This document shows, piece by piece, positions 38,615 to 47,469 of a DNA stretch of 64,000 nucleotides; within the stretch, counting starts at the first letter, position 1; each line of letters opens with the position of its first letter. The stretch lies in contig DKMD01000012.1 of the NCBI GenBank assembly GCA_002470465.1, positions 1 through 64,000 of the forward strand. The letters are read 5' to 3'. The notes under the pieces are model-generated. The model did no database searches. It was given only the letters and a program-made list of their open reading frames with translations, and had not been told where the DNA came from. Made by a program: the position numbers and the translations under genes. Source of the DNA: Pluralibacter sp. UBA7423. Lineage in GTDB: Bacteria; Pseudomonadota; Gammaproteobacteria; Enterobacterales; Enterobacteriaceae.

Positions 38615-39376
38615 ATGACGCAACAGTCGCACCGTTTTTCATTAAAAATTCTGACGATCAACACCCACAAAGGGTTTACCACGTTTAATCGTCGCTTCAT
38701 TTTACCCGAGCTGCGGGACGCCGTTCGCGCCGTCGGGGCTGATATCGTCTGCTTGCAGGAAGTGCTGGGCGCACACGATGCGTGGTCGCTGCGCGTGGAG
38801 AACTGGCCAAACACCAGCCACTACGAATTTCTTGCCGATACGCTTTGGCAGGATTACGCCTACGGGCGCAACGCGGTGTATCCGGAAGGCCATCATGGCA
38901 ATGCCGTACTGTCGCGTTTTCCTATCACCCACTTTGAGAATCTGGATATTTCCGTCGGCGAGAGTGAAAAACGCGGGCTGCTTTATTGCCGCATCTCCCC
39001 GCCAGAACTGAGCACTTCCGTTCACGTCATTTGCGTCCATCTCGGCCTGCGCGAGGCGCATCGTCAGGCTCAGTTGACTATGCTCAGCGAGTGGGTAAAT
39101 GGCCTGCCGCACAACGAACCCGTCCTGGTCGCGGGGGATTTCAACGACTGGCGGCTGCGGGCAAGCCTGCCGCTAAAACGCGACGCCGGGCTTGAGGAGA
39201 TCTTTACCACGGCAACTGGTCGCCCGGTGCGCACCTTCCCGGTGAGCTTCCCACTCCTGCGCCTCGACAGGATTTATGTAAAAAACGCACATGCCAGCCA
39301 CCCGACGACGCTACCGCTTCGGGAGTGGCGGCATCTGTCTGACCATGCGCCGCTGAGCGCGGAGATTCACCTATGA
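38615..39376 (+). CDS. ybhP: YbhP, endonuclease/exonuclease/phosphatase fold protein
   Basis: 253 aa. Family motifs: TINTHKGF at the start, CLQEVLG (metal-binding Glu), [23 protein letters not shown] (catalytic Asp/Asn) and SDHAPL (final His). This is a Mg2+-dependent phosphoesterase; substrate unknown. Overlap with clsB (4 bases) and order ybhP-clsB-ybhN as in E. coli suggest a job in phospholipid metabolism. Confidence 0.92.
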   Translation: MTQQSHRFSLKILTINTHKGFTTFNRRFILPELRDAVRAVGADIVCLQEVLGAHDAWSLRVENWPNTSHYEFLADTLWQDYAYGRNAVYPEGHHGNAVLSRFPITHFENLDISVGESEKRGLLYCRISPPELSTSVHVICVHLGLREAHRQAQLTMLSEWVNGLPHNEPVLVAGDFNDWRLRASLPLKRDAGLEEIFTTATGRPVRTFPVSFPLLRLDRIYVKNAHASHPTTLPLREWRHLSDHAPLSAEIHL

Positions 39377-40614
39377 AATGCGGCTGGCGTGAAGGCAATC
39401 AGATACGGCTGCTGGAAAACGGCGATGAGTATTATCCGGCGGTGTTCACGGCTATCGAGCAGGCCCGACAAAAAATTATCCTCGAAACCTTTATCTGGTT
39501 TGAAGATGCGGTCGGCTGGCAGCTGCATGACGCGCTGCTGCAGGCGGCACGTCGCGGCGTCAGCATTGAGGTGCTGTTGGACGGCTACGGCTCGGCGGAT
39601 CTCAGCGACAGCTTCGTCGGCGAACTGACGGCAGCAGGCGTGGTGTTCCGCTATTACGATCCTCGCCCTCGTCTGTTCGGCATGCGCACCAACCTCTTTC
39701 GTCGCATGCACCGCAAAATTGTGGTTGTCGACGGCACGGTGGCGTTTGTCGGCGGCATTAACTTCTCCGCAGAGCATATGTCCGACTACGGCCCGGAGGC
39801 CAAGCAGGATTACGCCGTGCGCGTTGAAGGGCCCGTAGTGCAGGATATCCTGCAATTTGAGGTGGAAAACCTGCCAGGAAACGCCGACGCGCGCCGCTTC
39901 TGGCATCGTCGCCATCGCCCGGAAGCAAATCGCACGCCTGGCGAGGCCCAGGCGCTGTTCGTCTGGCGCGATAACCACGACCATCGCGACGATATCGAAC
40001 GCCATTATCTGCAAATGCTGGCGCATGCGAAGCGGGAGGTGATTATCGCCAACGCCTATTTCTTTCCCGGCTATCGCCTGCTGCATGCCATGCGCAAGAG
40101 TGCCCGCCGGGGCGTGACGGTCAAACTGGTGGTTCAGGGAGAGCCTGATATGCCGATTGTGAAAGTGGGTGCCCGCCTGCTGTACCGCTATCTGCTCAAA
40201 GGCGGCGTGAAGATATTTGAATACCGACGACGACCGCTGCACGGCAAGGTGGCGTTGATGGACGACAGGTGGGCGACGGTGGGCTCCAGCAATCTCGATC
40301 CGCTCAGCCTGTCGCTCAACCTTGAGGCCAACCTGATCGTCCACGATCGGGCGTTCAACCACACGCTGCGTGAAAACCTGAACAATATCATCGCCCATGA
40401 CTGTCAGCAGGTCGACAGCTCAATGGTGCCGGAGCGGAGCTGGTGGAACCTGACCCAAAGCGTGCTGGCCTTCCACTTCCTGCGTCATTTCCCGGCGGTG
40501 ATCGGCTGGCTACCGGCCCACACGCCGAAAATGGCGCAGGTGCCGCCGCCTGAACAGAGCTCGCTGGAGACGCAGGATCGATACGATCCCGAAAACCCGG
40601 GAGTCAAACCCTGA
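39373..40614 (+). CDS. clsB: ClsB (YbhO), cardiolipin synthase B
   Basis: 413 aa (E. coli 413). Phospholipase D superfamily with two HxK(x)4D motifs: HRKIVVVDG (about 113) and HGKVALMDD (about 291). Makes cardiolipin, and with YbhP can make phosphatidylglycerol from phosphatidylethanolamine plus glycerol. The stop and the ybhN start share one base (TGATG). Confidence 0.95.
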   Translation: MKCGWREGNQIRLLENGDEYYPAVFTAIEQARQKIILETFIWFEDAVGWQLHDALLQAARRGVSIEVLLDGYGSADLSDSFVGELTAAGVVFRYYDPRPRLFGMRTNLFRRMHRKIVVVDGTVAFVGGINFSAEHMSDYGPEAKQDYAVRVEGPVVQDILQFEVENLPGNADARRFWHRRHRPEANRTPGEAQALFVWRDNHDHRDDIERHYLQMLAHAKREVIIANAYFFPGYRLLHAMRKSARRGVTVKLVVQGEPDMPIVKVGARLLYRYLLKGGVKIFEYRRRPLHGKVALMDDRWATVGSSNLDPLSLSLNLEANLIVHDRAFNHTLRENLNNIIAHDCQQVDSSMVPERSWWNLTQSVLAFHFLRHFPAVIGWLPAHTPKMAQVPPPEQSSLETQDRYDPENPGVKP

Positions 40615-41579
40615 TGGCCGGGGCTCATCCGCGCTGGCGCATTGCCAAAAAAATCCTGACCTGGCTGTTCTTGCTGGCCGTTGCCGTATTGCTGGTGCTG
40701 TATGCCCGGAAGGTCGACTGGCAGGAGGTGTGGCAGGTTGTACGCAGCTATAACCGCATCGTGCTGCTGAGCGCCGTGGCGCTGGTCATTGTCAGCTACG
40801 TGCTCTATGGCTGTTACGATCTGCTGGGCCGGGCATACTGTGGGCATAAGCTCGCAAAACGCCAGGTGATGCTGGTGTCCTGTATCTGCTATGCCTTCAA
40901 CCTGACGCTCAGCACCTGGGTGGGCGGCATCGGGATGCGCTATCGGCTCTACTCGCGGCTCGGTCTGCCCGGCGCCACCATCACCCGGATCTTCTCCCTG
41001 AGCATCGCCACCAACTGGCTGGGCTATGTTCTGCTCGGCGGCATTATTTTCTCCATCGGCGTGGTTGAGCTGCCCGCACACTGGTATATCAGCGACGGCA
41101 CGCTGCGGCTTATCGGCGGCGCGCTGTTACTGATGATTGCCGTTTATCTGTGGGGCTGCGCGTTCGCCAGACGGCGTCATCTGACCATCAAAGGCCAAAA
41201 GCTGGTGCTGCCCTCCTGGCGATTCGCTCTGCTGCAGATGGCTATCTCCAGCGCCAACTGGATGGCAATGGGGGCTATAATCTGGCTGCTGCTCGGCAAA
41301 GAGGTGGACTATTTCTTCGTGCTGGGCGTGCTGCTGGTCAGTAGCATTGCCGGCGTCATCGTACATATCCCAGCAGGCATCGGCGTACTGGAGGCCGTAT
41401 TTATTGCCCTTCTGGCGGGTGAACACACCACGCAGGGAAAAATTATTGCCGCGCTGCTGGCTTATCGGATGCTCTATTTCTTTATCCCGCTGGCGCTGGC
41501 GACGGTGGGATACCTGTGGCTCGAGGGGCGGGCGAAGAAGTTAAAAGCGAAGAATGAGAAGGTCATGGCGAAGTCATAG
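40614..41579 (+). CDS. ybhN: YbhN, UPF0104 family inner membrane protein
   Basis: 321 aa (E. coli 318). About eight membrane helices of the lysylphosphatidylglycerol synthase transmembrane (UPF0104) family. It lacks the MprF catalytic domain, so it is probably a lipid flippase-like partner of ClsB (inference). Third gene of ybhP-clsB-ybhN; the C-terminal tail is basic (RAKKLKAKNEK). Confidence 0.92.
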   Translation: MAGAHPRWRIAKKILTWLFLLAVAVLLVLYARKVDWQEVWQVVRSYNRIVLLSAVALVIVSYVLYGCYDLLGRAYCGHKLAKRQVMLVSCICYAFNLTLSTWVGGIGMRYRLYSRLGLPGATITRIFSLSIATNWLGYVLLGGIIFSIGVVELPAHWYISDGTLRLIGGALLLMIAVYLWGCAFARRRHLTIKGQKLVLPSWRFALLQMAISSANWMAMGAIIWLLLGKEVDYFFVLGVLLVSSIAGVIVHIPAGIGVLEAVFIALLAGEHTTQGKIIAALLAYRMLYFFIPLALATVGYLWLEGRAKKLKAKNEKVMAKS

Positions 41580-41623
41580 CCATCATGCTGGCGCCCAGGT
41601 GAAATCACCAACCGGTACGCCGT

Positions 41624-41651
41624 AAAAAAAACGCCGTTCGGACAGAACGGC
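41624..41651 (-). terminator. Intrinsic terminator on the minus strand
   Basis: Read on the minus strand: GCCGTTC-TGTCC-GAACGGC then G and eight T. It ends a minus-strand transcript, most simply that of the small gene at 41752-41982, leaving about 100 bases of 3' UTR. Confidence 0.8.
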
Positions 41652-41751
41652 AACGATCAAGGCTAACAGAGGAACAGAGAGAATGGATTCGGTCGAAAGC
41701 GCCGTCGTAGCGAACACGAACAAGGCTGAGCGCTTACAGAAAATTAAGTCG

Positions 41752-41982
41752 TTAGTGAACCGGGTCTGCTGATGAGATTACCGGATTTTTTTGCCGTATC
41801 AGTTTCAGCATTTGCCAGTACAAATCCTGCAATATCGCGTTATGTTCGGTTTTCATGCGCTCAACGATAATGGTCTGAAGCACGCCAGGGCTCATTTGCC
41901 CATAGTCCGCCATCGCCCTTCGTTCAACGCTTCGAAACAGCTCACAGCTAAAAAGGTAGCGCTCCGGGATTGAGTTTTTCAT
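41752..41982 (-). CDS. Small hypothetical protein, weak resemblance to the YmgB/AriR family
   Basis: 76 aa from ATG at 41982 (MKNSIPERYLF), with GGACGG five bases upstream; the frame stays open 63 bases more but with a poor, very basic start. Charged, helical, no signal peptide or membrane helix. The C-terminal half (VLQTIIVERMKTEHNAILQD-LYWQMLKLIR) has the hydrophobic pattern of the YmgB/AriR helix pair, but I see no decisive motif. A strong terminator at 41624-41651 supports a real transcript. Accessory gene between ybhN and blc; function unknown. Confidence 0.6.
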   Translation of the reverse strand: MKNSIPERYLFSCELFRSVERRAMADYGQMSPGVLQTIIVERMKTEHNAILQDLYWQMLKLIRQKNPVISSADPVH

Positions 41983-42333
41983 TTTTCCGTCCGACTTAAT
42001 GATTTTATGTTTCTTGTCTCGCTTTTTCCGTTCAACAGCCAACATCGATATTGGACAACCGGGTTACACCAGGCTGCCCGTATTTCAACCGTGTCATTAA
42101 ACTTAGCAAAATTGTACGAAATATGTGTACAGAATCATGATTTATTTTCACGTAAAAGTAATTATTCATTTAAATCAGCACAATGATTTAGTTTAGCTGT
42201 GATCTATCTCTCACGTCTTGTACAAGGCGATGAAGCCGCTGTGCTAAATGAAAATTCCGATTCTTCCCCGTTTTACTGTCCTTCTCTTATTCCCTCCTAC
42301 ACTGGAATGACGCATTTCAACAAGGATAAGAAT
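41983..42333. other. A+T-rich divergent promoter region
   Basis: About 350 bases between the small minus-strand gene and blc. Very A+T-rich around 42100-42200, so it probably carries both promoters. No further gene was seen; the frame open from 42199 lacks a ribosome site until the blc ATG. Confidence 0.4.
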
Positions 42334-42879
42334 ATGAAGCTAAGGCACGTTGCCACAGGGTTTGGCGCTTTATTAGCCCTCGTCGCTTGTCGCTCTCCCG
42401 GCTTGCCTGATGGGATCGCGCCGGTCGAACATTTTGATGCCAAACGCTACCTCGGCAAATGGTATGAAATCGCGCGATTTGATGACTATTTTGAGCGCGG
42501 ACTGAATAACGTCGCTGCGGATTATTCAATGAACAGTGACGGCTCCATCCGGGTCATTAACCGGGGATTCGACCCGCAGAAAAGGAAATGGAAGCAGAGT
42601 GAAGGGAAAGCGCGATTTGTCGGTTCTCAGGATGTGGCAGCGCTGAAAGTCTCTTTCTTTGGGCCCTTCTATGCGGGGTATAACGTGATCGCCATCGACC
42701 CGGATTATCAATACGCCCTGGTGGCCGGGCAGAATCGTGATTATTTATGGATCCTTTCACGCACGCCAGACATGCCGCCAGAGGTCAGGAAAAGCTATCT
42801 CGATATCGCTAAAGCGAAGAATTTCCCGGTAAATCAACTGATCTGGGTCAAGCACGATAATTCTGCAAAATCTACCTGA
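42334..42879 (+). CDS. blc: Blc, outer membrane lipocalin lipoprotein
   Basis: 181-aa precursor (E. coli 177). Lipoprotein signal ends in ALVAC (Cys about 19). Lipocalin signature 1 is KRYLGKWYEIARF, with the downstream conserved VSFFGPFYAGYNVIAID and DYLWILSRTP. Binds lysophospholipids in the outer membrane inner leaflet. ATG 42334 has AAGGA eight bases upstream. In E. coli blc is next to sugE at 94 min, so its place here beside catalase marks a different arrangement. Confidence 0.94.
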   Translation: MKLRHVATGFGALLALVACRSPGLPDGIAPVEHFDAKRYLGKWYEIARFDDYFERGLNNVAADYSMNSDGSIRVINRGFDPQKRKWKQSEGKARFVGSQDVAALKVSFFGPFYAGYNVIAIDPDYQYALVAGQNRDYLWILSRTPDMPPEVRKSYLDIAKAKNFPVNQLIWVKHDNSAKST

Positions 42880-42972
42880 CAGGCATTTCTGAACTTGTTG
42901 TTCAGCTGAGTGGACTACGCTTGAGTCTGTATTTGTAAATACCTACAACAAGACCCGTCAGAGGACACTTTC

Positions 42973-44439
42973 ATGAGCAATAACGTCAATAAGCCGACGA
43001 CAAACGATGCTGGCATCCCGGTAGCCAGCGATGAACATTCCCTTACCGTCGGTGCGGATGGCCCGATACTGCTTCACGATCATTACCTGATTGAGCAGAT
43101 GGCAGCCTTCAACCGGGAACGAATCCCTGAGCGCCAGCCTCATGCGAAAGGCAGCGGTGCCTTTGGCCATTTTGAGGTGACGGAAGACGTCAGTCGCTTC
43201 ACCCGTGCGGCTCCTTTCCAGCCGGGAGTGAAAACTGAGGTTGTGGTGCGCTTCTCCACGGTCGCGGGCGAGCGTGGAAGTCCGGATACCTGGCGCGACC
43301 CACGTGGATTTGCCATCAAATTCTACACCACTGAGGGCAATTTTGATCTGGTGGGAAACAACACGCCGGTATTCTTCGTTCGCGATCCCATGAAATTCCA
43401 GCATTTCATCCGCTCGCAAAAGCGCCGGGCCGATAACAATCTTCGCGACCACGACATGCAATGGGATTTCTGGACGCTGTCACCGGAGTCCGCGCATCAG
43501 GTCACCTACCTCATGGGAGACAGGGGGATCCCTAAAAGCTGGCGTCATATGAATGGCTATTCAAGTCATACGTACATGTGGGTCAATGCCAGTGGGGAAA
43601 AGTTCTGGGTCAAATACCATTTCAAAACCGATCAGGGGATCGACTTTCTGACTCAGGAGGAAGCAGACAAGCTGGCCGGACAGGATGGCGATTATCACGT
43701 ACGGGATCTGTTTAACGCGATTAAAGACGGTAATTTCCCGAGCTGGACGCTGTATATGCAAATCATGCCAATGGCCGAAGCAGAGCATTATCGCTTTAAC
43801 CCCTTCGATTTGACCAAAGTCTGGCCGCATGACGATTATCCGCTGATTAAAGTGGGTAAACTCACCCTCGATCGCAATCCGACGGATAATCATGCGCAAA
43901 TTGAGCAGGCCGCGTTTGAGCCGAATAACCTGATTCCGGGCACCGGGCTGAGCCCGGACAAGATGCTGATTGGCCGCATTTTTGCCTATGCAGATGCCCA
44001 CAGAGCGCGGCTTGGGGTGAACTATAAGCAGATCCCGGTCAACGCCCCTAAGTCCCCGGTTAACAGCTACAGCAAGGATGGCGCAATGCGAATCACGCCG
44101 GTGTCGGATCCGGTTTATGCCCCCAATTCAAAAGGCGGCCCTTCCGCCGAGGGAAATTCGCTGCCCGTCGATTCAACCTGGCCCGTTCAGGGGGAAATGG
44201 TGCGTGCTGCCTATACGTTGCGTAAGGATGATGATGATTTTGGTCAGGCCAATGCCCTTATTAATAAGGTCATGGATGAAGCGGCGCGTGAACGGCTTGT
44301 CAACAACGTCGCAGGCCACCTGCTGGACGGCGTGGAGGAACCGGTACTGTCTCGCGCATTTGAATACTGGCGTCAGATAGATCTTAAAACGGGCGACAGA
44401 ATTAAGCAGAAAGTCATGAGTCAGAAAACCAAACCCTGA
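42973..44439 (+). CDS. Monofunctional haem catalase, small-subunit (clade 3) type
   Basis: 488 aa (small-subunit catalases 480-500 aa; E. coli KatE is 753). The distal haem residues are visible: His in [15 protein letters not shown] (about 56), Asn in [12 protein letters not shown] (about 129), and the proximal Tyr in [14 protein letters not shown] (about 339). Decomposes H2O2. E. coli K-12 has no clade 3 catalase, so the gene is accessory relative to it. Separate from blc by 93 bases on the same strand, perhaps cotranscribed. An AGAGGA ribosome site precedes the ATG. Confidence 0.93.
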   Translation: MSNNVNKPTTNDAGIPVASDEHSLTVGADGPILLHDHYLIEQMAAFNRERIPERQPHAKGSGAFGHFEVTEDVSRFTRAAPFQPGVKTEVVVRFSTVAGERGSPDTWRDPRGFAIKFYTTEGNFDLVGNNTPVFFVRDPMKFQHFIRSQKRRADNNLRDHDMQWDFWTLSPESAHQVTYLMGDRGIPKSWRHMNGYSSHTYMWVNASGEKFWVKYHFKTDQGIDFLTQEEADKLAGQDGDYHVRDLFNAIKDGNFPSWTLYMQIMPMAEAEHYRFNPFDLTKVWPHDDYPLIKVGKLTLDRNPTDNHAQIEQAAFEPNNLIPGTGLSPDKMLIGRIFAYADAHRARLGVNYKQIPVNAPKSPVNSYSKDGAMRITPVSDPVYAPNSKGGPSAEGNSLPVDSTWPVQGEMVRAAYTLRKDDDDFGQANALINKVMDEAARERLVNNVAGHLLDGVEEPVLSRAFEYWRQIDLKTGDRIKQKVMSQKTKP

Positions 44440-44597
44440 CCTGTACCCCCTGATGTATGGCGCCTTCGGGCGCTATACGCCCTGACACAGGAACGTTTGG
44501 CACATCTTCCGCCCCCTCCCGCTTCGTATGGCTTGTTCATCATGTCTCCCTATACTTATCAGGCAGCATCATGCTGCTAACTCTACTGGAGTAATCC

Positions 44598-44696
44598 ATG
44601 AAACATAACGCTTTGAACGTTAATAAAGATCTGCCGAAAACCCCAGATAAGATGCCGAAAGATAAAGACAAAAACCCTCAGAAAGGCAAAAAATAG
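44598..44696 (+). CDS. Tiny lysine-rich protein
   Basis: 32 aa: begins MKHNALNVNKDLPKTPDKMP and ends KDKDKNPQKGKK. Ten of 32 residues are Lys, four Pro, four Asp; no hydrophobic segment. CTGGAGT ribosome site 8 bases upstream. Predicted disordered and basic. I do not recognise a family. It sits 160 bases after the catalase and 41 bases before a second tiny ORF of opposite charge. Real gene status is likely from the ribosome site and intact frame but unproven. Confidence 0.6.
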   Translation: MKHNALNVNKDLPKTPDKMPKDKDKNPQKGKK

Positions 44697-44737
44697 TCTT
44701 TTGCGCATCATTAACCGGATTGTTCAATGGAGGTCAT

Positions 44738-44875
44738 ATGCCAGAACGTTCAGAAGGGGTGGACCCTGTTCCTGTTGATGAGCCGCTTCCTGGTGATACA
44801 GTGCCGGATATTCCCGATCCCATCGACCCTTTGGATCCGGGCATACCGGATGAGGTTGACCCGCCGCTAAGGTAA
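44738..44875 (+). CDS. Tiny acidic proline-rich protein
   Basis: 45 aa, beginning MPERSEGVDPVPVDEPLPG. Thirteen Pro and thirteen Asp/Glu against two Arg, with a repeated D-P-x/P-D pattern in the second half (PDIPDPIDPLDPG). Disordered, strongly acidic. Ribosome site TGGAGG six bases upstream is good. Its stop is 21 bases ahead of a terminator. No family recognised; the neighbour is a basic peptide of similar size. Confidence 0.6.
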   Translation: MPERSEGVDPVPVDEPLPGDTVPDIPDPIDPLDPGIPDEVDPPLR

Positions 44876-44895
44876 AAGGGCTCAACGCAGCTGTG

Positions 44896-44919
44896 AAACC
44901 GCCTTCGGGCGGTTTTTCC
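44896..44919 (+). terminator. Terminator after the tiny gene pair
   Basis: AACCGCC-TTCG-GGCGGTT followed by TTTCC. The UUCG loop and T-run make it a strong intrinsic terminator. It ends the catalase/small-gene block. Confidence 0.85.
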
Positions 44920-44967
44920 ATGTTCAGGATAGGTGCCCTTCCCCACACGGGAGAAGGGCCAGAGGGA

Positions 44968-45672
44968 TCAGCGACGGTTGCCCATAATGCGCAGCAGCAT
45001 CAGGAACAGGTTGATGAAGTCGAGATAGAGGGTCAGCGCGCCGAGAATAGCGTACTTACGCAGGTTACTGCTGTCACGGGTATCAATCTGTTCACCGATC
45101 ATTTTCAGCTTCTGGGTGTCGTACGCCGTCAGGCCCACGAACACCACCACGCCGATATAGGTCACCGCCCACATCAGCGGCGTGCTTTTCAGCCAGATGT
45201 TCACCAGAGACGCCAGAACGATACCAATCAGCGCCATAAACAGCATTTTGCCCATGCCGGTGAGATCGCGCTTAGTGGTGTAACCGTACAGGCTCATCGC
45301 GCCGAACATTCCCGCCGTCACGATAAAGGTGCTGGCGATAGAACTGTAGGTGTAGGCGAGGAAAATACTGGAAAGCGTGAGCCCTGTTAGCGCCGAATAG
45401 AGCATAAACAGCGTGGTGGCGAGGCCTGCGCTCAGGCGTTGAACCATTCCGGAAAGCACAAAGACCAGCGCCAGCTGGGCGATGATAAGGCCAAAGAAGG
45501 TGATTTTGCTGGAGAAGACGAACATCATTACCGCAGGCGTGTTCGCCGCAAACCACGCCACGAACGCCGTCAGCAGCAGCCCGCAGGTCATCCAGCCATA
45601 AACCTGCGCCATATAGGTTTGCAGGCCAGAGCGCGCCTGCACGATTGAATCGGGACGCGTATATCGGTCCAT
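44968..45672 (-). CDS. ybhL: YbhL, Bax inhibitor-1 family membrane protein
   Basis: 234 aa (E. coli 234), seven membrane helices, with the UPF0005/BI-1 features ALTLYLDFINLFLMLLRIMG at the C-terminus and VGLTAYDTQKLK before the last helix. Probably a pH- or Ca2+-linked channel-like protein; physiological role unclear. E. coli has a paralogue ybhM next to it; that gene is missing here and replaced by the catalase block. Confidence 0.93.
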   Translation of the reverse strand: MDRYTRPDSIVQARSGLQTYMAQVYGWMTCGLLLTAFVAWFAANTPAVMMFVFSSKITFFGLIIAQLALVFVLSGMVQRLSAGLATTLFMLYSALTGLTLSSIFLAYTYSSIASTFIVTAGMFGAMSLYGYTTKRDLTGMGKMLFMALIGIVLASLVNIWLKSTPLMWAVTYIGVVVFVGLTAYDTQKLKMIGEQIDTRDSSNLRKYAILGALTLYLDFINLFLMLLRIMGNRR

Positions 45673-45747
45673 GATGAATACCTCTGAATAAGTGGGTGTT
45701 CTGTAAGCGTATCACAAGCCCGGATCGAGCAAGTCTGAAAACGTGTT

Positions 45748-46200
45748 TTACCAGCGCTTTGCCGCTTCCTGGTCGCTTTCGCGTGACTCCACCCAACGCT
45801 CGCCTTCCGGCGTCGCTTCTCGTTTCCAGAACGGCGCGCGCGTTTTCAGGTAATCCATGATGAATTCCCCGGCGGCGAAGGCGCTGCCGCGGTGCACGCT
45901 TGTCACGCCAACGAACACAATCTCTTCGCCGGGCCACATTTCGCCGATGCGGTGAATCACCGTCACGCGGCCTAAACGCCAGCGCCCGCGAGCTTCTTCG
46001 ACGATTTCCGCCAGCGCTTTCTCCGTCATGCCCGGATAGTGCTCAAGCGTCAGGGCCTTCACGCTGTCGCCAAGGTTATGATTACGCACCTTTCCGGTGA
46101 AGGTCACCACCGCGCCGTCTTCATCACGCTCCGCGAGCCAGCCGTATTCCGTGCCGACGTTAAAGCGCTCCGGGCTGACGCGAATAAGGGTTTCGCTCAT
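45748..46200 (-). CDS. moaE: MoaE, molybdopterin synthase catalytic subunit
   Basis: 150 aa, as in E. coli (second of two adjacent ATG codons). Contains TFTGKVRNHNLG, HYPGMTEKAL and the active-site Lys region KTRAPFWKRE. With MoaD it adds two sulfurs to cyclic pyranopterin monophosphate to form molybdopterin. Last gene of moaABCDE; two bases after moaD. Confidence 0.97.
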   Translation of the reverse strand: MSETLIRVSPERFNVGTEYGWLAERDEDGAVVTFTGKVRNHNLGDSVKALTLEHYPGMTEKALAEIVEEARGRWRLGRVTVIHRIGEMWPGEEIVFVGVTSVHRGSAFAAGEFIMDYLKTRAPFWKREATPEGERWVESRESDQEAAKRW

Positions 46201-46202
46201 CA

Positions 46203-46448
46203 TCAGCCTCCTGTCACCGGCGGGAAGAACGCCACTTCGTCGCCGTCCGCGATGGGGTGAGAACTCTCCACCAGCGTCTGGTTAACGGCGGTAAGCAGCT
46301 TGCCCTCTTCCAGCGCCAGCTCCCAGCGAGAACCCTGCGCAGCCAGTTCCTGACGCAGCGCTTCCACGGTTGTTGCCTGGGTGTCCAGCGCCAGTGAATC
46401 AGCCCCCACCAGCTCGCGCACCTGGGCGAAAAATAAAACCTTAATCAT
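46203..46448 (-). CDS. moaD: MoaD, molybdopterin synthase sulfur carrier
   Basis: 81 aa, ubiquitin fold, ending in the required Gly-Gly (FFPPVTGG). ATG at 46448 ([13 protein letters not shown]) is used; an upstream frame extension inside moaC is spurious. The C-terminal Gly is adenylated by MoeB and thiolated, and donates sulfur in MoaE. Overlaps moaC by 8 bases. Confidence 0.97.
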   Translation of the reverse strand: MIKVLFFAQVRELVGADSLALDTQATTVEALRQELAAQGSRWELALEEGKLLTAVNQTLVESSHPIADGDEVAFFPPVTGG

Positions 46449-46926
46449 CTGCTTCCGCCCTGAAGTCTCCGGATTTACCCCCGCTTTTCGCCAGCAGGCG
46501 CAGCGGGCCAATCACCATGTCCTTTTGCACCGCTTTACACATGTCGTAGATGGTCAGCGCCGCCACCGACGCGGCGGTGAGCGCTTCCATTTCGACGCCG
46601 GTTTTCCCGGTGAGGCGGCACAGCGATTCAATGCGCACCCGGCTATGCTCCGGCTGTGCCTGAAGGTTGACCTCCACTTTGCTGAGCATCAGCGGATGGC
46701 ACAGCGGGATCAGGTCCCAGGTTCTTTTCGCCGCCTGAATGCCTGCGATGCGGGCGGTGGCGAAGACGTCGCCTTTGTGGTGGCTACCGTCGATAATCAT
46801 GGCTAGCGTTTCCGGCATCATGGTGACGAAGGCTTCGGCGCGGGCTTCGCGCACCGTTTCCGCTTTGGCGGAGACGTCCACCATATGAGCTTCACCGGCG
46901 GCGTTAATATGCGTCAGTTGCGACAT
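46441..46926 (-). CDS. moaC: MoaC, cyclic pyranopterin monophosphate synthase
   Basis: 161 aa, as in E. coli. Conserved active-site segments [19 protein letters not shown] and IPLCHPL, plus GVEMEALTA and YDMCKA. Converts the MoaA product into cPMP. Three bases after moaB. Confidence 0.97.
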   Translation of the reverse strand: MSQLTHINAAGEAHMVDVSAKAETVREARAEAFVTMMPETLAMIIDGSHHKGDVFATARIAGIQAAKRTWDLIPLCHPLMLSKVEVNLQAQPEHSRVRIESLCRLTGKTGVEMEALTAASVAALTIYDMCKAVQKDMVIGPLRLLAKSGGKSGDFRAEADD

Positions 46927-46929
46927 GGC

Positions 46930-47442
46930 TTATTTCTTTAAATGAGGGTGGAAATTACACGGGCGGGTACGCGCATCAAGCTGCGGCGCGATGATGTTCT
47001 CCCACGCGGTACGGCACGCTTTGGTCGAACCCGGCATGGCAAAAATCAACGTCTGGTTTGCCACGCCCGCAATGGCACGGGATTGCAGTGTGGAAGTGCC
47101 AATCTCCTCAAAGGAAAGCATACGGAACACTTCACCAAACCCTTCCACTTCACGGTCAAACAGCGGGCGCAGCGCTTCCGGGGCCTGATCGCCGTCGGTA
47201 AACCCGGTGCCGCCGTTTATCAGCACCACCTGCACGTCGTCACGGGCAATCCATGCGGAAACCTGGGCGCGAATGGCGTAGCGATTCTCTTTTACGATGG
47301 CTTTATCGACGATGGTGTGCCCCGCGTCGTGCGCGACTTCCCGCAGATAGTGCCCGGACGTGTCGTCCTCTTCGCCGCGACGGCTGGACACGGTCAGAAT
47401 AGCGATACGGGTCGGCGTAAATTCAGCACTGACCTGACTCAT
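46930..47442 (-). CDS. moaB: MoaB, molybdopterin-binding MogA-like protein
   Basis: 170 aa. MoCF-type fold with ILTVSSRRGEEDDTSG at the start, VLINGGTGFTDGD (nucleotide-like loop) and FAMPGSTKACR near the end. In E. coli MoaB is dispensable, MogA doing the adenylylation. Part of the moa operon. Confidence 0.95.
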   Translation of the reverse strand: MSQVSAEFTPTRIAILTVSSRRGEEDDTSGHYLREVAHDAGHTIVDKAIVKENRYAIRAQVSAWIARDDVQVVLINGGTGFTDGDQAPEALRPLFDREVEGFGEVFRMLSFEEIGTSTLQSRAIAGVANQTLIFAMPGSTKACRTAWENIIAPQLDARTRPCNFHPHLKK

Positions 47443-47469
47443 GATAAACCTCCATATTCTTTGAACGGC

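Noticed and set aside
41683..41775. Small plus-strand frame starting MDSVESAVVANTNK behind GAGG
   Set aside because: It is not followed by a terminator, lies inside the 3' UTR of the minus-strand small gene, and shows no family.
44460..44490. GGCGCCTTCGGGCGC hairpin after the catalase stop as terminator
   Set aside because: No T-run follows, so it may be only an mRNA-stabilising hairpin; transcription probably continues to the terminator at 44.9 kb.
46449..46511. Longer MoaD with 21 extra N-terminal residues
   Set aside because: The extra part lies inside moaC and ubiquitin-fold MoaD starts at MIKVLFF in all well-known members.
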